DNA of 64,000 bases from CAVTWY01 sp963738615 (GTDB lineage Bacteria; Pseudomonadota; Gammaproteobacteria; Burkholderiales; Burkholderiaceae_C). The stretch is from NCBI GenBank assembly GCA_963738615.1, contig CAVTXI010000004.1:124001-188000 (forward strand). The letters are read 5' to 3'. The position numbers and the translations under genes were made by a program. Of the stretch, positions 7,904 to 16,299 are shown one piece after another. Under the pieces are notes generated by a model, which was not told where the DNA came from, ran no database searches, and saw only the letters and a list, made by a program, of their open reading frames with translations. How positions within the stretch are numbered: the stretch's first letter is position 1; each line of letters starts with the position of its first letter.

Positions 7904-8899
7904 TCAGTCGAGCTTCAACTTCTGCTGCTCGACCACCTTCTTGTAGACCGCGTATTCGGCCTGGATCTGTTTGGCGAACTCGTCGGGCGTGTTCAGCACC
8001 ATCAGTGAGCCGGTGTCCTCGATGCGCTTCTTCACGTCGGGCAACTCGGCCGTCTTCTTCACCGCGGCGTGGATTTTGTCGACCACGTCTTTCGGCGTGC
8101 CCTTGGGTGCCAGCACGCCGTAGTACGCCATGCGGTTTACGGGCTCGAGGCCCACTTCCTTGAACGTCGGCACGTTCGGCAGTTGAGCCAGCCGCTGCGG
8201 CGCGGCCGCCACGATCGGGATCAGGCGTCCGTCTTTGATGAAGGGCAACGCCGAGGGGATGTTGTCGAAGATCACCAGCACTTGGCCGGCGACGGTGTCG
8301 TTCAACGCGGGGCCAGCGCCGCGGTACGGAATGTGCGCGATGAACACGCCAGCCAAGCTCTTGAAGAGTTCGGTCTGCAGGTGGCCGATGCCGCCGGTGC
8401 CCGAACTTGCGTAGCTGTACTTGCCCGGGTTCTTCTTCAGCACCTCGATGAACGTCTTGTAGTCCCGGGCCGGAAACGATGGATGCACCGCGATCACGTT
8501 CGGCGTCGCCGCGATGTTGATCACAGGCACGAAGTCGGTCGTCGGGTCATAGCCGATCTTCGTGTTGATGGCCGGGTTGGCCGCGGTCGTCGATACCGTC
8601 GCCATGCTCAGTGTGTAGCCGTCGGGCGGTGCGCGAACCACTTCGAGCGCACCGATCGATCCACCGCCGCCGGCCTTGTTCTCGACCACCAGCGTTTGCC
8701 CCAGCGCCAGGTTGGCCTTCTCGCCAATGATCCGCGCGATGATGTCGGTGGTGCCGCCAGGTGCGAAGGGCACGACCAGCCGGACCGACTTGGCCGGGTA
8801 AGACTGCGCAGCGGCGCCGATCGCAGCCACGGCCACGCTCGTGATCGCAGCAGTGCGTGCGGTGGTACGTGCCGCACGAAAAAAGTTGCCGACGTTCAT
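7904..8899 (-). CDS. Bug-family tripartite tricarboxylate transporter substrate-binding protein
   Basis: The 331-residue exported protein has a signal peptide (residues 1-31) and the mature start QSYPAKSVRLVVPFAPGGTTDIIAR, typical of TctC/Bug receptors that bind carboxylates in the periplasm. The internal signatures NKAGGGGSIGA, SSGTGGIGHL and IPYRGAGPALND are all present. No TctA/TctB membrane genes are adjacent; Burkholderiales carry many such orphan Bug receptors. The ligand cannot be predicted. The ATG at 8899 follows a good ribosome binding site (AGGAG). Confidence 0.93.
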   Translation of the reverse strand: MNVGNFFRAARTTARTAAITSVAVAAIGAAAQSYPAKSVRLVVPFAPGGTTDIIARIIGEKANLALGQTLVVENKAGGGGSIGALEVVRAPPDGYTLSMATVSTTAANPAINTKIGYDPTTDFVPVINIAATPNVIAVHPSFPARDYKTFIEVLKKNPGKYSYASSGTGGIGHLQTELFKSLAGVFIAHIPYRGAGPALNDTVAGQVLVIFDNIPSALPFIKDGRLIPIVAAAPQRLAQLPNVPTFKEVGLEPVNRMAYYGVLAPKGTPKDVVDKIHAAVKKTAELPDVKKRIEDTGSLMVLNTPDEFAKQIQAEYAVYKKVVEQQKLKLD

Positions 8900-8969
8900 C
8901 GGGATGCTCTCCTGAGGGTTGTTGGAAGTTGGTGGGGATCAGCTTAACGTGTCGTGCCCTGCGCGCAGG

Positions 8970-9578
8970 TCAGCGCACCGGGCCACCAAGCAGGCCTGTC
9001 TTCAGTTCGGGGTCTGTCGGCCTGTCGCCGATGTAGATCTTCAACAGCGCGACGAACAGTTCCTCGCCGGGCACCGGCTCTTCGCGCTGCTTGCCGTTCA
9101 CCAGCGCCACTGTGCCTTCGCCTGGACGCCACTCCACATCGATCAGGTCGCCTTTGCGGATCGACCCAATGCGCCGCACGATGGCATCGAAGCGCTGCAC
9201 ACGTTCCTGCATCGCAGCCAGCTTGTCAGGCGGCGCGTTGCGGTTGACACCGCGCATGAAGGCCTTCGCGAACTCTTCAGACGGCCCGTCAATCAGCATG
9301 CGCATCGACACACGCTTGGGGCCGGGCGCCGCAAGTGCTTCTTGCTGGTTGGTGGCCTTCTGAGTCAGGTACAGCCCCGCTGCATAACCCTTCAGCCATG
9401 CCACTTGCCGCAGGCCCACGCCGTTCAGCAGCAGCTTCACGCCCGCGACCGTGATCTCACCGGGGAAGGTGAATCCCTCGAGCTTCACCGCGCGCTGTGC
9501 CGACGCGGGCAGCGCGGTTGCGCCGGCCGCTGTCGCGGTAGCGATGAGGGCGGCATTAAAACGTCGGCGCTGAATCAT
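8970..9578 (-). CDS. Chalcone isomerase-like exported protein
   Basis: The 202-residue protein starts MIQRRRFNAALIATATAAGA and has a signal peptide ending near PASAQ. The mature domain (VKLEGFTFPGEITVAGVKLLLNGVGLRQVAWLKGYAAGLYL) matches the bacterial chalcone-isomerase-like family, whose members are periplasmic and lack a proven enzyme activity. ATG at 9578 overlaps the queG stop (ATGA), so the two are probably co-translated although functionally unrelated. Confidence 0.85.
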   Translation of the reverse strand: MIQRRRFNAALIATATAAGATALPASAQRAVKLEGFTFPGEITVAGVKLLLNGVGLRQVAWLKGYAAGLYLTQKATNQQEALAAPGPKRVSMRMLIDGPSEEFAKAFMRGVNRNAPPDKLAAMQERVQRFDAIVRRIGSIRKGDLIDVEWRPGEGTVALVNGKQREEPVPGEELFVALLKIYIGDRPTDPELKTGLLGGPVR

Positions 9579-10804
9579 CGTGGGGTTCCCTGGATTGTGT
9601 TGTCGAAGGCGGTGGGCGCCGATGGCGCCAACGCCCATTCGATGTGCTCGGCCACCAACGCCGACGCGGCGGTTTGCGCCGACCGCAGCGCTGATTCGAT
9701 CATGCGCGCTTCGCCAACGTTGGCGCGCAACGCGTTTCCAAGCGCCACGGCCAGGTTGCGCCGCCAGCGCTCGTAGCCGCTTCGGCGCAGCACCGTGCCT
9801 TCGGTGCGCGCCAGGAACGTCGCCTCGTCCCACTGCCACAGTTCGAGCAACTGCGGCCCGTTGCCCCCACGCTCGCTTCGCTCGCTGCCCCCCGAGGGGG
9901 CTGGTCCGCCTTGGGAACGGCCCGGCGGCGGACCGGTCCACCACGCTTTCGGGTCGAAGTCGGCCAACACGGCGCGCTGCGCGTGTTTGTTCCACGGGCA
10001 GGCCAACTGGCAGTCGTCGCAACCAAAGATGCGGTTGCCGATCAGCGGACGAAGCTCCGGCGCAATCGGCCCGTCGTGTTCGATCGTGAGGTACGCAATG
10101 CAGCGACGCGCGTCCAGCACGTACGGCGCGACGATTGCGCGCGTGGGGCAGATGTCGATGCACGCGCTGCACGTTCCGCAATGCGCGTCGACCGGCGGCG
10201 TGGGCTCGAGCGGCAAGTCGACGAACAGTTCGCCGAGAAAAAACATCGACCCTGCGTCACGCGACAACGCCAAGGTGTGCTTGCCACGCCACGCCAAGCC
10301 CGATCGCGCGGCCATCTCGACTTCGAGCACCGGTGCCGAATCGGTGAACGCGCGATGGCCAAAGGGCCCGATCTGCGCCGTGATGCGGTCGGCCAATTGC
10401 TGCAGGCGTGCGCGCATCACCTTGTGATAGTCACGCCCTCGTGCATAAACCGACACGGTGGCGCGACCTTCATCATCAATACGTTGCCACTCGATGTTGC
10501 GCCAGCCTTCGTTATCGGCAGGCGTCGCGCGCGGCAGGTAGTCCATCCGCACCGTCACCGCTCGCAACGCGCCGGGCACCAGGCGCGTCGGTTGTGCGCG
10601 CAGATCAGCATGGCGCTCGAGGTAGTGCATCGACCCATGCATGCCCGCGTCGAGCCACGAACGAAGTCGCGTCGACGCATCGCCCACATCGAGATCGCTG
10701 ACGCCAATCCGGGAAAATCCAAGCTCCGCAGCCCAGGCACACGTTTGGGTCCATAAAGCATGGACATCGATCGCAGGCCGACCATCACGCACGTGCAGCA
10801 GCAT
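9575..10804 (-). CDS. queG: Epoxyqueuosine reductase QueG, with an in-frame repeat insertion
   Basis: QueG reduces epoxyqueuosine to queuosine in tRNA, using cobalamin and two [4Fe-4S] clusters. The 409-residue protein shows the cobalamin-domain N-terminus (ELGFSRIGVSDLD), SVYARGRDYHKVMRARLQQLA and the ferredoxin-like cysteines in CGTCSACIDICPTRAI and CDDCQLACPWNK, so both clusters look intact. Just after the second cluster, about 25 residues rich in Gly, Ser, Arg and Pro (near residues 293-318) are encoded by a dispersed genomic repeat (9864-9925) that keeps the frame. The start overlaps divergent tsaE by 45 bases; GTG at about 10792 is an alternative. Confidence 0.93.
   Translation of the reverse strand: MLLHVRDGRPAIDVHALWTQTCAWAAELGFSRIGVSDLDVGDASTRLRSWLDAGMHGSMHYLERHADLRAQPTRLVPGALRAVTVRMDYLPRATPADNEGWRNIEWQRIDDEGRATVSVYARGRDYHKVMRARLQQLADRITAQIGPFGHRAFTDSAPVLEVEMAARSGLAWRGKHTLALSRDAGSMFFLGELFVDLPLEPTPPVDAHCGTCSACIDICPTRAIVAPYVLDARRCIAYLTIEHDGPIAPELRPLIGNRIFGCDDCQLACPWNKHAQRAVLADFDPKAWWTGPPPGRSQGGPAPSGGSERSERGGNGPQLLELWQWDEATFLARTEGTVLRRSGYERWRRNLAVALGNALRANVGEARMIESALRSAQTAASALVAEHIEWALAPSAPTAFDNTIQGTPR
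9864..9925 (-). repeat. Dispersed palindromic repeat, copy 2, inside queG
   Basis: This is the inverse of the repeat at 771-833, with the same CCCCCTCGGGGGG palindrome and flanking CGCTCGC/GCGAGCG blocks, plus a GGGAACGGCCCGG flank. It lies within the queG reading frame and is translated as a Gly/Ser/Arg-rich loop without introducing a stop. Confidence 0.75.
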
Positions 10805-11296
10805 CAGGCGATTCTAGAAACGCTGTCTCTCGACTGGCCCGACGAGTCGGCGTGCGAAGCCTGCGCACAAGCCATGGCCCATTGCCCCGACGTGCGCCAT
10901 GCCGTGATCGCACTGCAAGGGCCGCTGGGTGCCGGCAAGACCTGCTTCGCGCGTGCTTTGCTTCGCACGTTGGGCGTCAGCGGCCGCATCAAGAGCCCGA
11001 CCTTCGCGCTGCTCGAACCCTATGAAGTCGGTGACCTGACGATCGCCCACATCGACCTCTACCGCATGGATGACCCACATGAGTTCGACGACGCCGGCCT
11101 GCGCGACGCGATCGCCGACGCCGGCCTCGCACTCATCGAATGGCCCGAGCGCGCGGGCTCGAGCCTGCCCGCGGTCGACCTGCACGTGCGTATCGACGTT
11201 GACGACGACAACAGCCGCAACGTGACCTTCGACGCCCTGACGCCTTCGGGCATCGCGCTGCTGCACGCCGCCCGCAAGAACCACGTGACCACGTAG
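10760..11296 (+). CDS. tsaE: tRNA threonylcarbamoyladenosine biosynthesis ATPase TsaE
   Basis: TsaE is the ATPase of the TsaB-TsaD-TsaE complex that makes t6A37 in ANN-decoding tRNAs. The Walker A motif GPLGAGKTCFARALLRTLG and the conserved SPTFALLEPYEV and HIDLYRMDDP motifs are clear. At 178 residues it is slightly long; the first 15-20 residues overlap divergent queG, and a GTG at about 10793 may be the real start. It is followed five bases later by amiC, a common pairing in proteobacteria. Confidence 0.93.
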   Translation: MDIDRRPTITHVQQHQAILETLSLDWPDESACEACAQAMAHCPDVRHAVIALQGPLGAGKTCFARALLRTLGVSGRIKSPTFALLEPYEVGDLTIAHIDLYRMDDPHEFDDAGLRDAIADAGLALIEWPERAGSSLPAVDLHVRIDVDDDNSRNVTFDALTPSGIALLHAARKNHVTT

Positions 11297-11300
11297 CCCC

Positions 11301-12674
11301 ATGCCCTCGAACAACGCACCTGTCACCCGCCGCCGCGCGCTGCTGCGTGGCGGCGCGGCGCTGGTCGGCGTTGCCGTCACGCACGTGGCGCACGGCGCAG
11401 CCGACATCGTGGCGGTGCGTGTGTGGCCTTCGCAGGACTACACGCGCGTGACGCTCGAGTCAGGCGAAGCGCTGGCGGCGACGCACCAGGTCTACAAGTT
11501 GCCCGACCGTTTGTCGATCGACATCGAAGGCCTGGAACTGTCCGAGCCATTGCGCGGGCTGGTCGACAAAATCCGCGCTGATGACCCCTACATCGCCGGT
11601 GTGCGCATCGCGCAGTTCAAACCCGGTGTGGTGCGCATGGTGTTCGACCTGCGGCAGCCAGCTGCGCCGAAAGTCTTCACGCTGAAACCGGTGGCTGCGT
11701 ATCAGCACCGCCTTGTCTTCGACCTGCACCCGACGGTCGAAGTCGATCCGCTGCTGTCGCTGCTGCGCGAGCGCGAAGCCGCCGAGCGCAAGGCCGCGGC
11801 GTCGGTGCGCGATGCGCTCGACGAATGGATCGACCGCACCGAAGGCCGTGCACGACGCGAAGCAAGAGCACCTTCCGGCAACGCGCCGGCGGCCCCGCCT
11901 GCGGTGCCGCGCCCAGGAGATCCCGCTGCGGCGACAGCAACGCCAGCCAAGTTCGACCGCTTGGTGATCGTCGCACTCGACCCCGGCCACGGCGGCGAAG
12001 ACCCCGGCGCGATCGGCCCCGGCGGCCTGCGCGAAAAGGACGTGGTGCTGTCGGTGGCCCTCGCGCTGCGCGAGCGGCTCAACGCGGTGCCGGGCTTTCG
12101 TGCGTTCCTGACCCGTGACGCCGACTACTTCGTGCCGCTGCACGAACGCGTACGCAAGGCGCGCCGCGTCCAGGCGGACCTGTTCGTGTCGATCCACGCC
12201 GACGCGGCCGAGCGCACCGCAGCACGCGGCGCGAGCGTGTTCGCGTTAAGCGAGAACGGCGCCACCAGCGCCACCGCGCGCTGGCTTGCACGTCGCGAGA
12301 ACGCGGCAGACGCCGTGGGCGGCGTCGACATCAACGCGCGCATCCGCAAGGACCCGAACGCGCTGAAAGCCGTGCTCGACATGAGTACCGCCGCGCAGAT
12401 CAAGGACAGCATGCGCTTGGGCGCCGAGGTGCTGGGCCAACTCGACCGCGTGGGTGACCTGCACAAGCCGCACGTCGAGCAGGCCGGCTTCGCGGTGCTG
12501 AAGGCCCCCGACATTCCGAGCATCCTGGTCGAAACCGCGTTCATCTCGAACCCGCGCGAAGAAGCCAAGCTGCGCGACGCCGACTACCGCGAGCGGCTCG
12601 TCGAGGCGTTGCAGCAAGGCATCCGAAAGTACTTCGCGAAGAACCCGCCACTGGCGCGGCAGCGGTCGTTCTAG
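11301..12674 (+). CDS. amiC: N-acetylmuramoyl-L-alanine amidase AmiC with AMIN domain
   Basis: AmiC cleaves the amide bond between MurNAc and the stem peptide and separates daughter cells. The 457-residue protein has a Tat-type leader (TRRRALLRGGAALVG), an AMIN septal-targeting domain (residues about 35-130), a Pro/Ala-rich linker, and an Amidase_3 zinc domain from about residue 220. Zinc and catalytic residues are visible in DPGHGGEDPGAIGP, SIHADA and VETAFISN. It follows tsaE by four bases. Confidence 0.94.
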   Translation: MPSNNAPVTRRRALLRGGAALVGVAVTHVAHGAADIVAVRVWPSQDYTRVTLESGEALAATHQVYKLPDRLSIDIEGLELSEPLRGLVDKIRADDPYIAGVRIAQFKPGVVRMVFDLRQPAAPKVFTLKPVAAYQHRLVFDLHPTVEVDPLLSLLREREAAERKAAASVRDALDEWIDRTEGRARREARAPSGNAPAAPPAVPRPGDPAAATATPAKFDRLVIVALDPGHGGEDPGAIGPGGLREKDVVLSVALALRERLNAVPGFRAFLTRDADYFVPLHERVRKARRVQADLFVSIHADAAERTAARGASVFALSENGATSATARWLARRENAADAVGGVDINARIRKDPNALKAVLDMSTAAQIKDSMRLGAEVLGQLDRVGDLHKPHVEQAGFAVLKAPDIPSILVETAFISNPREEAKLRDADYRERLVEALQQGIRKYFAKNPPLARQRSF

Positions 12675-12792
12675 CCGGGCGTCTGTGAGAACCTTCGTAA
12701 AGTCACGTTTCGCGACGCAACAAGGGCCGCATGTTGACAACCATGGACCCTGCGCGCAACGTTAATGACGCTTGCACTGTCGGAGTCGCGCC

Positions 12793-14340
12793 TTGAAATC
12801 GTCCCAGCGCCCCCACGCCGTGATCGCCGCCCACCGCTTCGGCTTGGGCGAAGCCGATGCCGAGGCCACCGTCGGCGCCGACCCGCGCGAATGGCTTGCC
12901 CGGCAGGTTGGTCCAGCCGAAGCCCAACGTGTGGCGCCAAGTGATGTACCGATCGGCGTCGTCGAAGCGCTGCGGCGCCATGCCGAATTGCAGCAGCAGC
13001 GCCGACAGCGCAGTGCCGCGCCGACGATGAGCCCCGAGCCGTCGCCGATGACTGGCGAGGCGCCGTCGATGAACGCCACGGTGCCGCCCATGCGCGCCGC
13101 GGCAGTGCCGCCGAACGAACTGCCCGACCCCGTGCGCGCGGTGGCGCTGGCCGACCTGCGTGCGCGCTTCGTCACCGCTGCAAGCACGAAGCGCCCTTTC
13201 GCCGAACGCATCGCGCTCTTCTGGGCCAACCACTTCACGGTGTCGCTGGCGAAGAACAGCGCGCGCGGGCTGGTGGGTGCGTTCGAGCGCGAGGCCATCC
13301 GCCCCCACATCGCCGGCCGCTTCGAAGACCTGCTGCGTGCCGCGGTCATGCACCCAGCGATGCTGCGCTACCTCGACAACGACCAGTCCAGCGGCCCGCA
13401 GTCGCGCTTGGTGCAGCAGCGCACGCGACGCGCCCGAGAGGAAGGCGCCGACGCGCCGCGCGTCACCGGCCTGAACGAAAACCTTGCGCGTGAAGTGCTC
13501 GAGTTGCACACGCTGGGGGCCGCATCCGCACGGGCCGGCGTCTACACGCAGGCCGACGTCACCGCCTTCGCCGCGGTGCTGACGGGCTGGCGCGTGCCGG
13601 CCTACACCTACGCCGAGGGCCTGGATCTGGGCCCCGCCGCGCGTCGGTCGCGTGACACGATCGCGCCGATGGGCGAAGAGAGCCCAACCCGCTTCGAACC
13701 CGCTTGGCACGAGCCCGGCGCGAAGAACGTGCTGGGTGATCGCATCGCCGAAGGGCCCGGCGGGTTGGGCCAGGTGTTGGCGCTCTTGGCACGCCATCCG
13801 GCCACCGCGACGTTCATCGCGACGAAGCTCGCGCGCCACGTTGTCGCCGACGACCCGCCGCCCGCCCTGGTCGACCACCTGGTGCAGGCTTGGCGGCGCA
13901 GCGACGGTGACCTGGGTGCGGTGTATCGGGCGCTGATCGAAGCGCCATTGGCTTGGGCGTCCGTGCCCGCGAAGCTGAAGTCGCCCGAAGAATTCGTGGT
14001 GTCCACGGCGCGCGTGTTGGGACTCGAGGGCAAGGCCTTCGATCGGGCTCCCGACGGGGGCACAGGGCCGCTGGGCCAGCGCGTTCAGGCAGCGCCATCG
14101 CCCGCGGGTTGGCCTGACGTCGCGGCCGAGTGGCTTGGCCCCGACGCGGTCTGGAAACGCGTCGAGTGGGCCACGCGCATTGCCGAACGTTCGGGAGCGA
14201 GCATCGACGCAAGATCCCTCGCCACGTCGGCCTTCGGCCCGCTGCTGGGCGAAAACACGGTGCGCCAGATCGAACGTGCCGCCGACGGCAAGCAGGCGTT
14301 GGCGCTGCTGCTCTTGTCGCCCGAGTTCCAACGCCGCTGA
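12793..14340 (+). CDS. DUF1800 family protein
   Basis: The protein of about 515 residues matches the DUF1800 family. It has the N-terminal HRFGLGEADAE, the central RIALFWANHFTVS and the NENLAREVLELHTLG signature, and a PEEFVVSTARVLG stretch near the C-terminus. An extra Met/Pro/Ala-rich low-complexity linker (residues about 75-110) interrupts the N-terminal part. DUF1800 genes nearly always sit beside a DUF1501 gene, as here, 9 bases downstream. Function is unproven. The start is taken as TTG 12793 or TTG 12772; no ATG fits. Confidence 0.88.
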   Translation: MKSSQRPHAVIAAHRFGLGEADAEATVGADPREWLARQVGPAEAQRVAPSDVPIGVVEALRRHAELQQQRRQRSAAPTMSPEPSPMTGEAPSMNATVPPMRAAAVPPNELPDPVRAVALADLRARFVTAASTKRPFAERIALFWANHFTVSLAKNSARGLVGAFEREAIRPHIAGRFEDLLRAAVMHPAMLRYLDNDQSSGPQSRLVQQRTRRAREEGADAPRVTGLNENLAREVLELHTLGAASARAGVYTQADVTAFAAVLTGWRVPAYTYAEGLDLGPAARRSRDTIAPMGEESPTRFEPAWHEPGAKNVLGDRIAEGPGGLGQVLALLARHPATATFIATKLARHVVADDPPPALVDHLVQAWRRSDGDLGAVYRALIEAPLAWASVPAKLKSPEEFVVSTARVLGLEGKAFDRAPDGGTGPLGQRVQAAPSPAGWPDVAAEWLGPDAVWKRVEWATRIAERSGASIDARSLATSAFGPLLGENTVRQIERAADGKQALALLLLSPEFQRR

Positions 14341-14349
14341 GGAGTCGAC

Positions 14350-15546
14350 ATGCGATCAACCTTTTCACGCCGCGGCTTTCTTGCCACCGGTGCTGCGCTG
14401 GCCGTACCGGTACCGATGCAACTCAGCTTCGCGCAGACCACGGCGAAGCCTTCGCCCGACGACCCGCGCTTCGTCTTCGTGCTGCTGCGCGGTGGTCTCG
14501 ATGGCTTAGCCGCGGTGCCTGCGATCGGCGATGCGCACTTCGCTTCAGCACGTGGTGCGTTGGCGCAGTTCCCTGCCGAGCCGCTGCCGCTCGAGGGCAC
14601 ACCGTTCGCGCTGCACCCGAACCTGACCGCACTGCACGCGATGTTTCGGCGCAGCGAAGCGCTGGTCGTTCATGCGACGGGCTTGTCGACGTACCGCGAA
14701 CGGTCGCACTTCGACGCGCAACAGGTGCTCGAGTCCGGCGGCTTGCGTCCCTACGAACTGGCAACCGGCTGGATGGGACGAGCGCTCGCAGCCATGGGTT
14801 CGCGCAGCGGCCTGGCGCTGACCACCGCCGTGCCGCTGGTGATGCGCGGCAGTGACCGCGTCGACACCTGGGCGCCGTCGGCATTGCCCGAGCCGACAGG
14901 CGAACTCATCGCGCGGCTCGAGATGCTGTATGCGGGCGACGCGCAGTTGCGTGATGCGCTGGCGCGCGCGAAGGGCCTGCGCGCTGCGGCGCCCGACATG
15001 GCAAGCACCGGCGCCGCCATGGGTGGCGGCGGGCGGTCGCAAGCCGTGACGCTGGCGCGCAAGGCGGGCGAGTTCCTCGCAGGCGAGCGTGGGCCACGCA
15101 TGGCGGTGATCGAAATGGGCGGTTGGGACACGCACGCCAACCAGATGGGCGCCAATGCTGCATTGGCGAATAACCTTCGCGCACTCGACGATGCGCTCGA
15201 CGCGCTGCGCTTGTCTTTGGGCAGCGTGTGGTCACGCAGCGTGGTGCTGGTCGCGACCGAATTCGGCCGTGAGGTTGCGGCCAACGGCACGCTGGGCAGC
15301 GACCACGGCACCGGCGGTGCGGCGTTCGTGCTGGGCGGCCCCGTCAAGGGCGGCCGCGTGATCGCCGATTGGCCGGGGCTGGCTAAAGCCGATCGCTTCG
15401 AAGGCCGCGATCTGCGCGTGACCACAGACCTGCGCGCCGTGATGAAAGGCTTGCTGAGCGATCACCTGCGCTTGTCCGCGCGTGTGATCGAAGCCGACGT
15501 GTTGCCGGGCAGTGCGGCGTCGAAAGCGGTGGAGTTGCTGGCCTGA
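14350..15546 (+). CDS. DUF1501 family Tat-exported protein
   Basis: The 398-residue protein starts MRSTFSRRGFLATGAALAV, a clear twin-arginine signal (SRRGFL). It continues with the DUF1501 sulfatase-like fold: FVFVLLRGGLDGLAAVPAIGD, the central MGGWDTHANQ and the C-terminal TEFGREV and DHGTGGAAFVLGG, resembling metal-site motifs of the alkaline phosphatase superfamily. The substrate is unknown. It is paired with the DUF1800 gene upstream and probably co-transcribed with it. Confidence 0.9.
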   Translation: MRSTFSRRGFLATGAALAVPVPMQLSFAQTTAKPSPDDPRFVFVLLRGGLDGLAAVPAIGDAHFASARGALAQFPAEPLPLEGTPFALHPNLTALHAMFRRSEALVVHATGLSTYRERSHFDAQQVLESGGLRPYELATGWMGRALAAMGSRSGLALTTAVPLVMRGSDRVDTWAPSALPEPTGELIARLEMLYAGDAQLRDALARAKGLRAAAPDMASTGAAMGGGGRSQAVTLARKAGEFLAGERGPRMAVIEMGGWDTHANQMGANAALANNLRALDDALDALRLSLGSVWSRSVVLVATEFGREVAANGTLGSDHGTGGAAFVLGGPVKGGRVIADWPGLAKADRFEGRDLRVTTDLRAVMKGLLSDHLRLSARVIEADVLPGSAASKAVELLA

Positions 15547-15556
15547 ACGCTGACGT

Positions 15557-16228
15557 TCAGGTCGCCGACGGCCCCTGGCTTCCCTGGTTTCCCTGGCTTT
15601 TGCGCCCGCGCATCGCACCGAAGATAGCGATCAAGCCCGGCACCACGATCAATGCCCAGATGATCTTCTCGAGGTGCTGCTTCACGAACGGGATGTTGCC
15701 GAAGAAGTAGCCGGCGGAGACCAGCCCGCCGACCCACAACACCGCGCCGGTCACGTCGTAAAAGCTGAACTTCGCGCGCGTCATCTGCGCGACGCCTGCG
15801 ACGAAGGGTGCGAAGGTGCGAACGAAGGGCATGAAGCGCGCGATGATGATCGTGACGCCGCCGTGCTTTTCGTAGAAGGCATGCGCCTGCTCGAACGCGC
15901 GCTTGTTGAAGAACTTCGACTGTGGCCACTGAAACACTTTCGGGCCCAGCCAGTTTCCGATCGTGTAGTTGGTCTGGTTGCCCGCCACCGCCGCGACGAT
16001 GAGCAATCCCACGGTCAACGGGTAGCTCATCAGCCCAAGGCCGCACATCGCGCCGACGACGAACAGCAGCGAGTCGCCGGGCAGGAACGGCATCACGACC
16101 AGGCCGGTCTCGACGAAGATGATCAGGAACAGCAGCGCGTAGACCCAACCGCCGTAGTTCGAGACGAAGTCCATCAGGTAGCGGTCGACGTGAAGGACGA
16201 AGTCGATGAGCGTGCCGATCAGTTCCAT
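15557..16228 (-). CDS. DedA family inner-membrane protein
   Basis: DedA proteins are multi-span inner-membrane proteins implicated in undecaprenyl-phosphate or phospholipid flipping. The 223-residue protein has several hydrophobic spans and the family motifs FVETGLVVMPFLPGDSLLF, the E/F-x-x-x-G helices and RFMPFVRTFAPFVAG. The C-terminal tail is short and Gly/Gln/Ser-rich. It converges on the DUF1501 gene with a 10-base gap. ATG at 16228 was chosen because upstream residues are not family-like. Confidence 0.92.
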   Translation of the reverse strand: MELIGTLIDFVLHVDRYLMDFVSNYGGWVYALLFLIIFVETGLVVMPFLPGDSLLFVVGAMCGLGLMSYPLTVGLLIVAAVAGNQTNYTIGNWLGPKVFQWPQSKFFNKRAFEQAHAFYEKHGGVTIIIARFMPFVRTFAPFVAGVAQMTRAKFSFYDVTGAVLWVGGLVSAGYFFGNIPFVKQHLEKIIWALIVVPGLIAIFGAMRGRKSQGNQGSQGPSAT

Positions 16229-16299
16229 CACGCGATTATCCAGGGGCCTCGAGGGGCTTCGCGGGGCACCGAGCGCTGACAGGCTGAGACAATGCCCAG

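Noticed and set aside
12703..14331. Open frame of 542 codons on the minus strand, antisense to the DUF1800 gene
   Set aside because: Composition is Arg/Gly/His-rich with no recognisable domain; it is a GC-rich shadow of a clear family gene on the plus strand.
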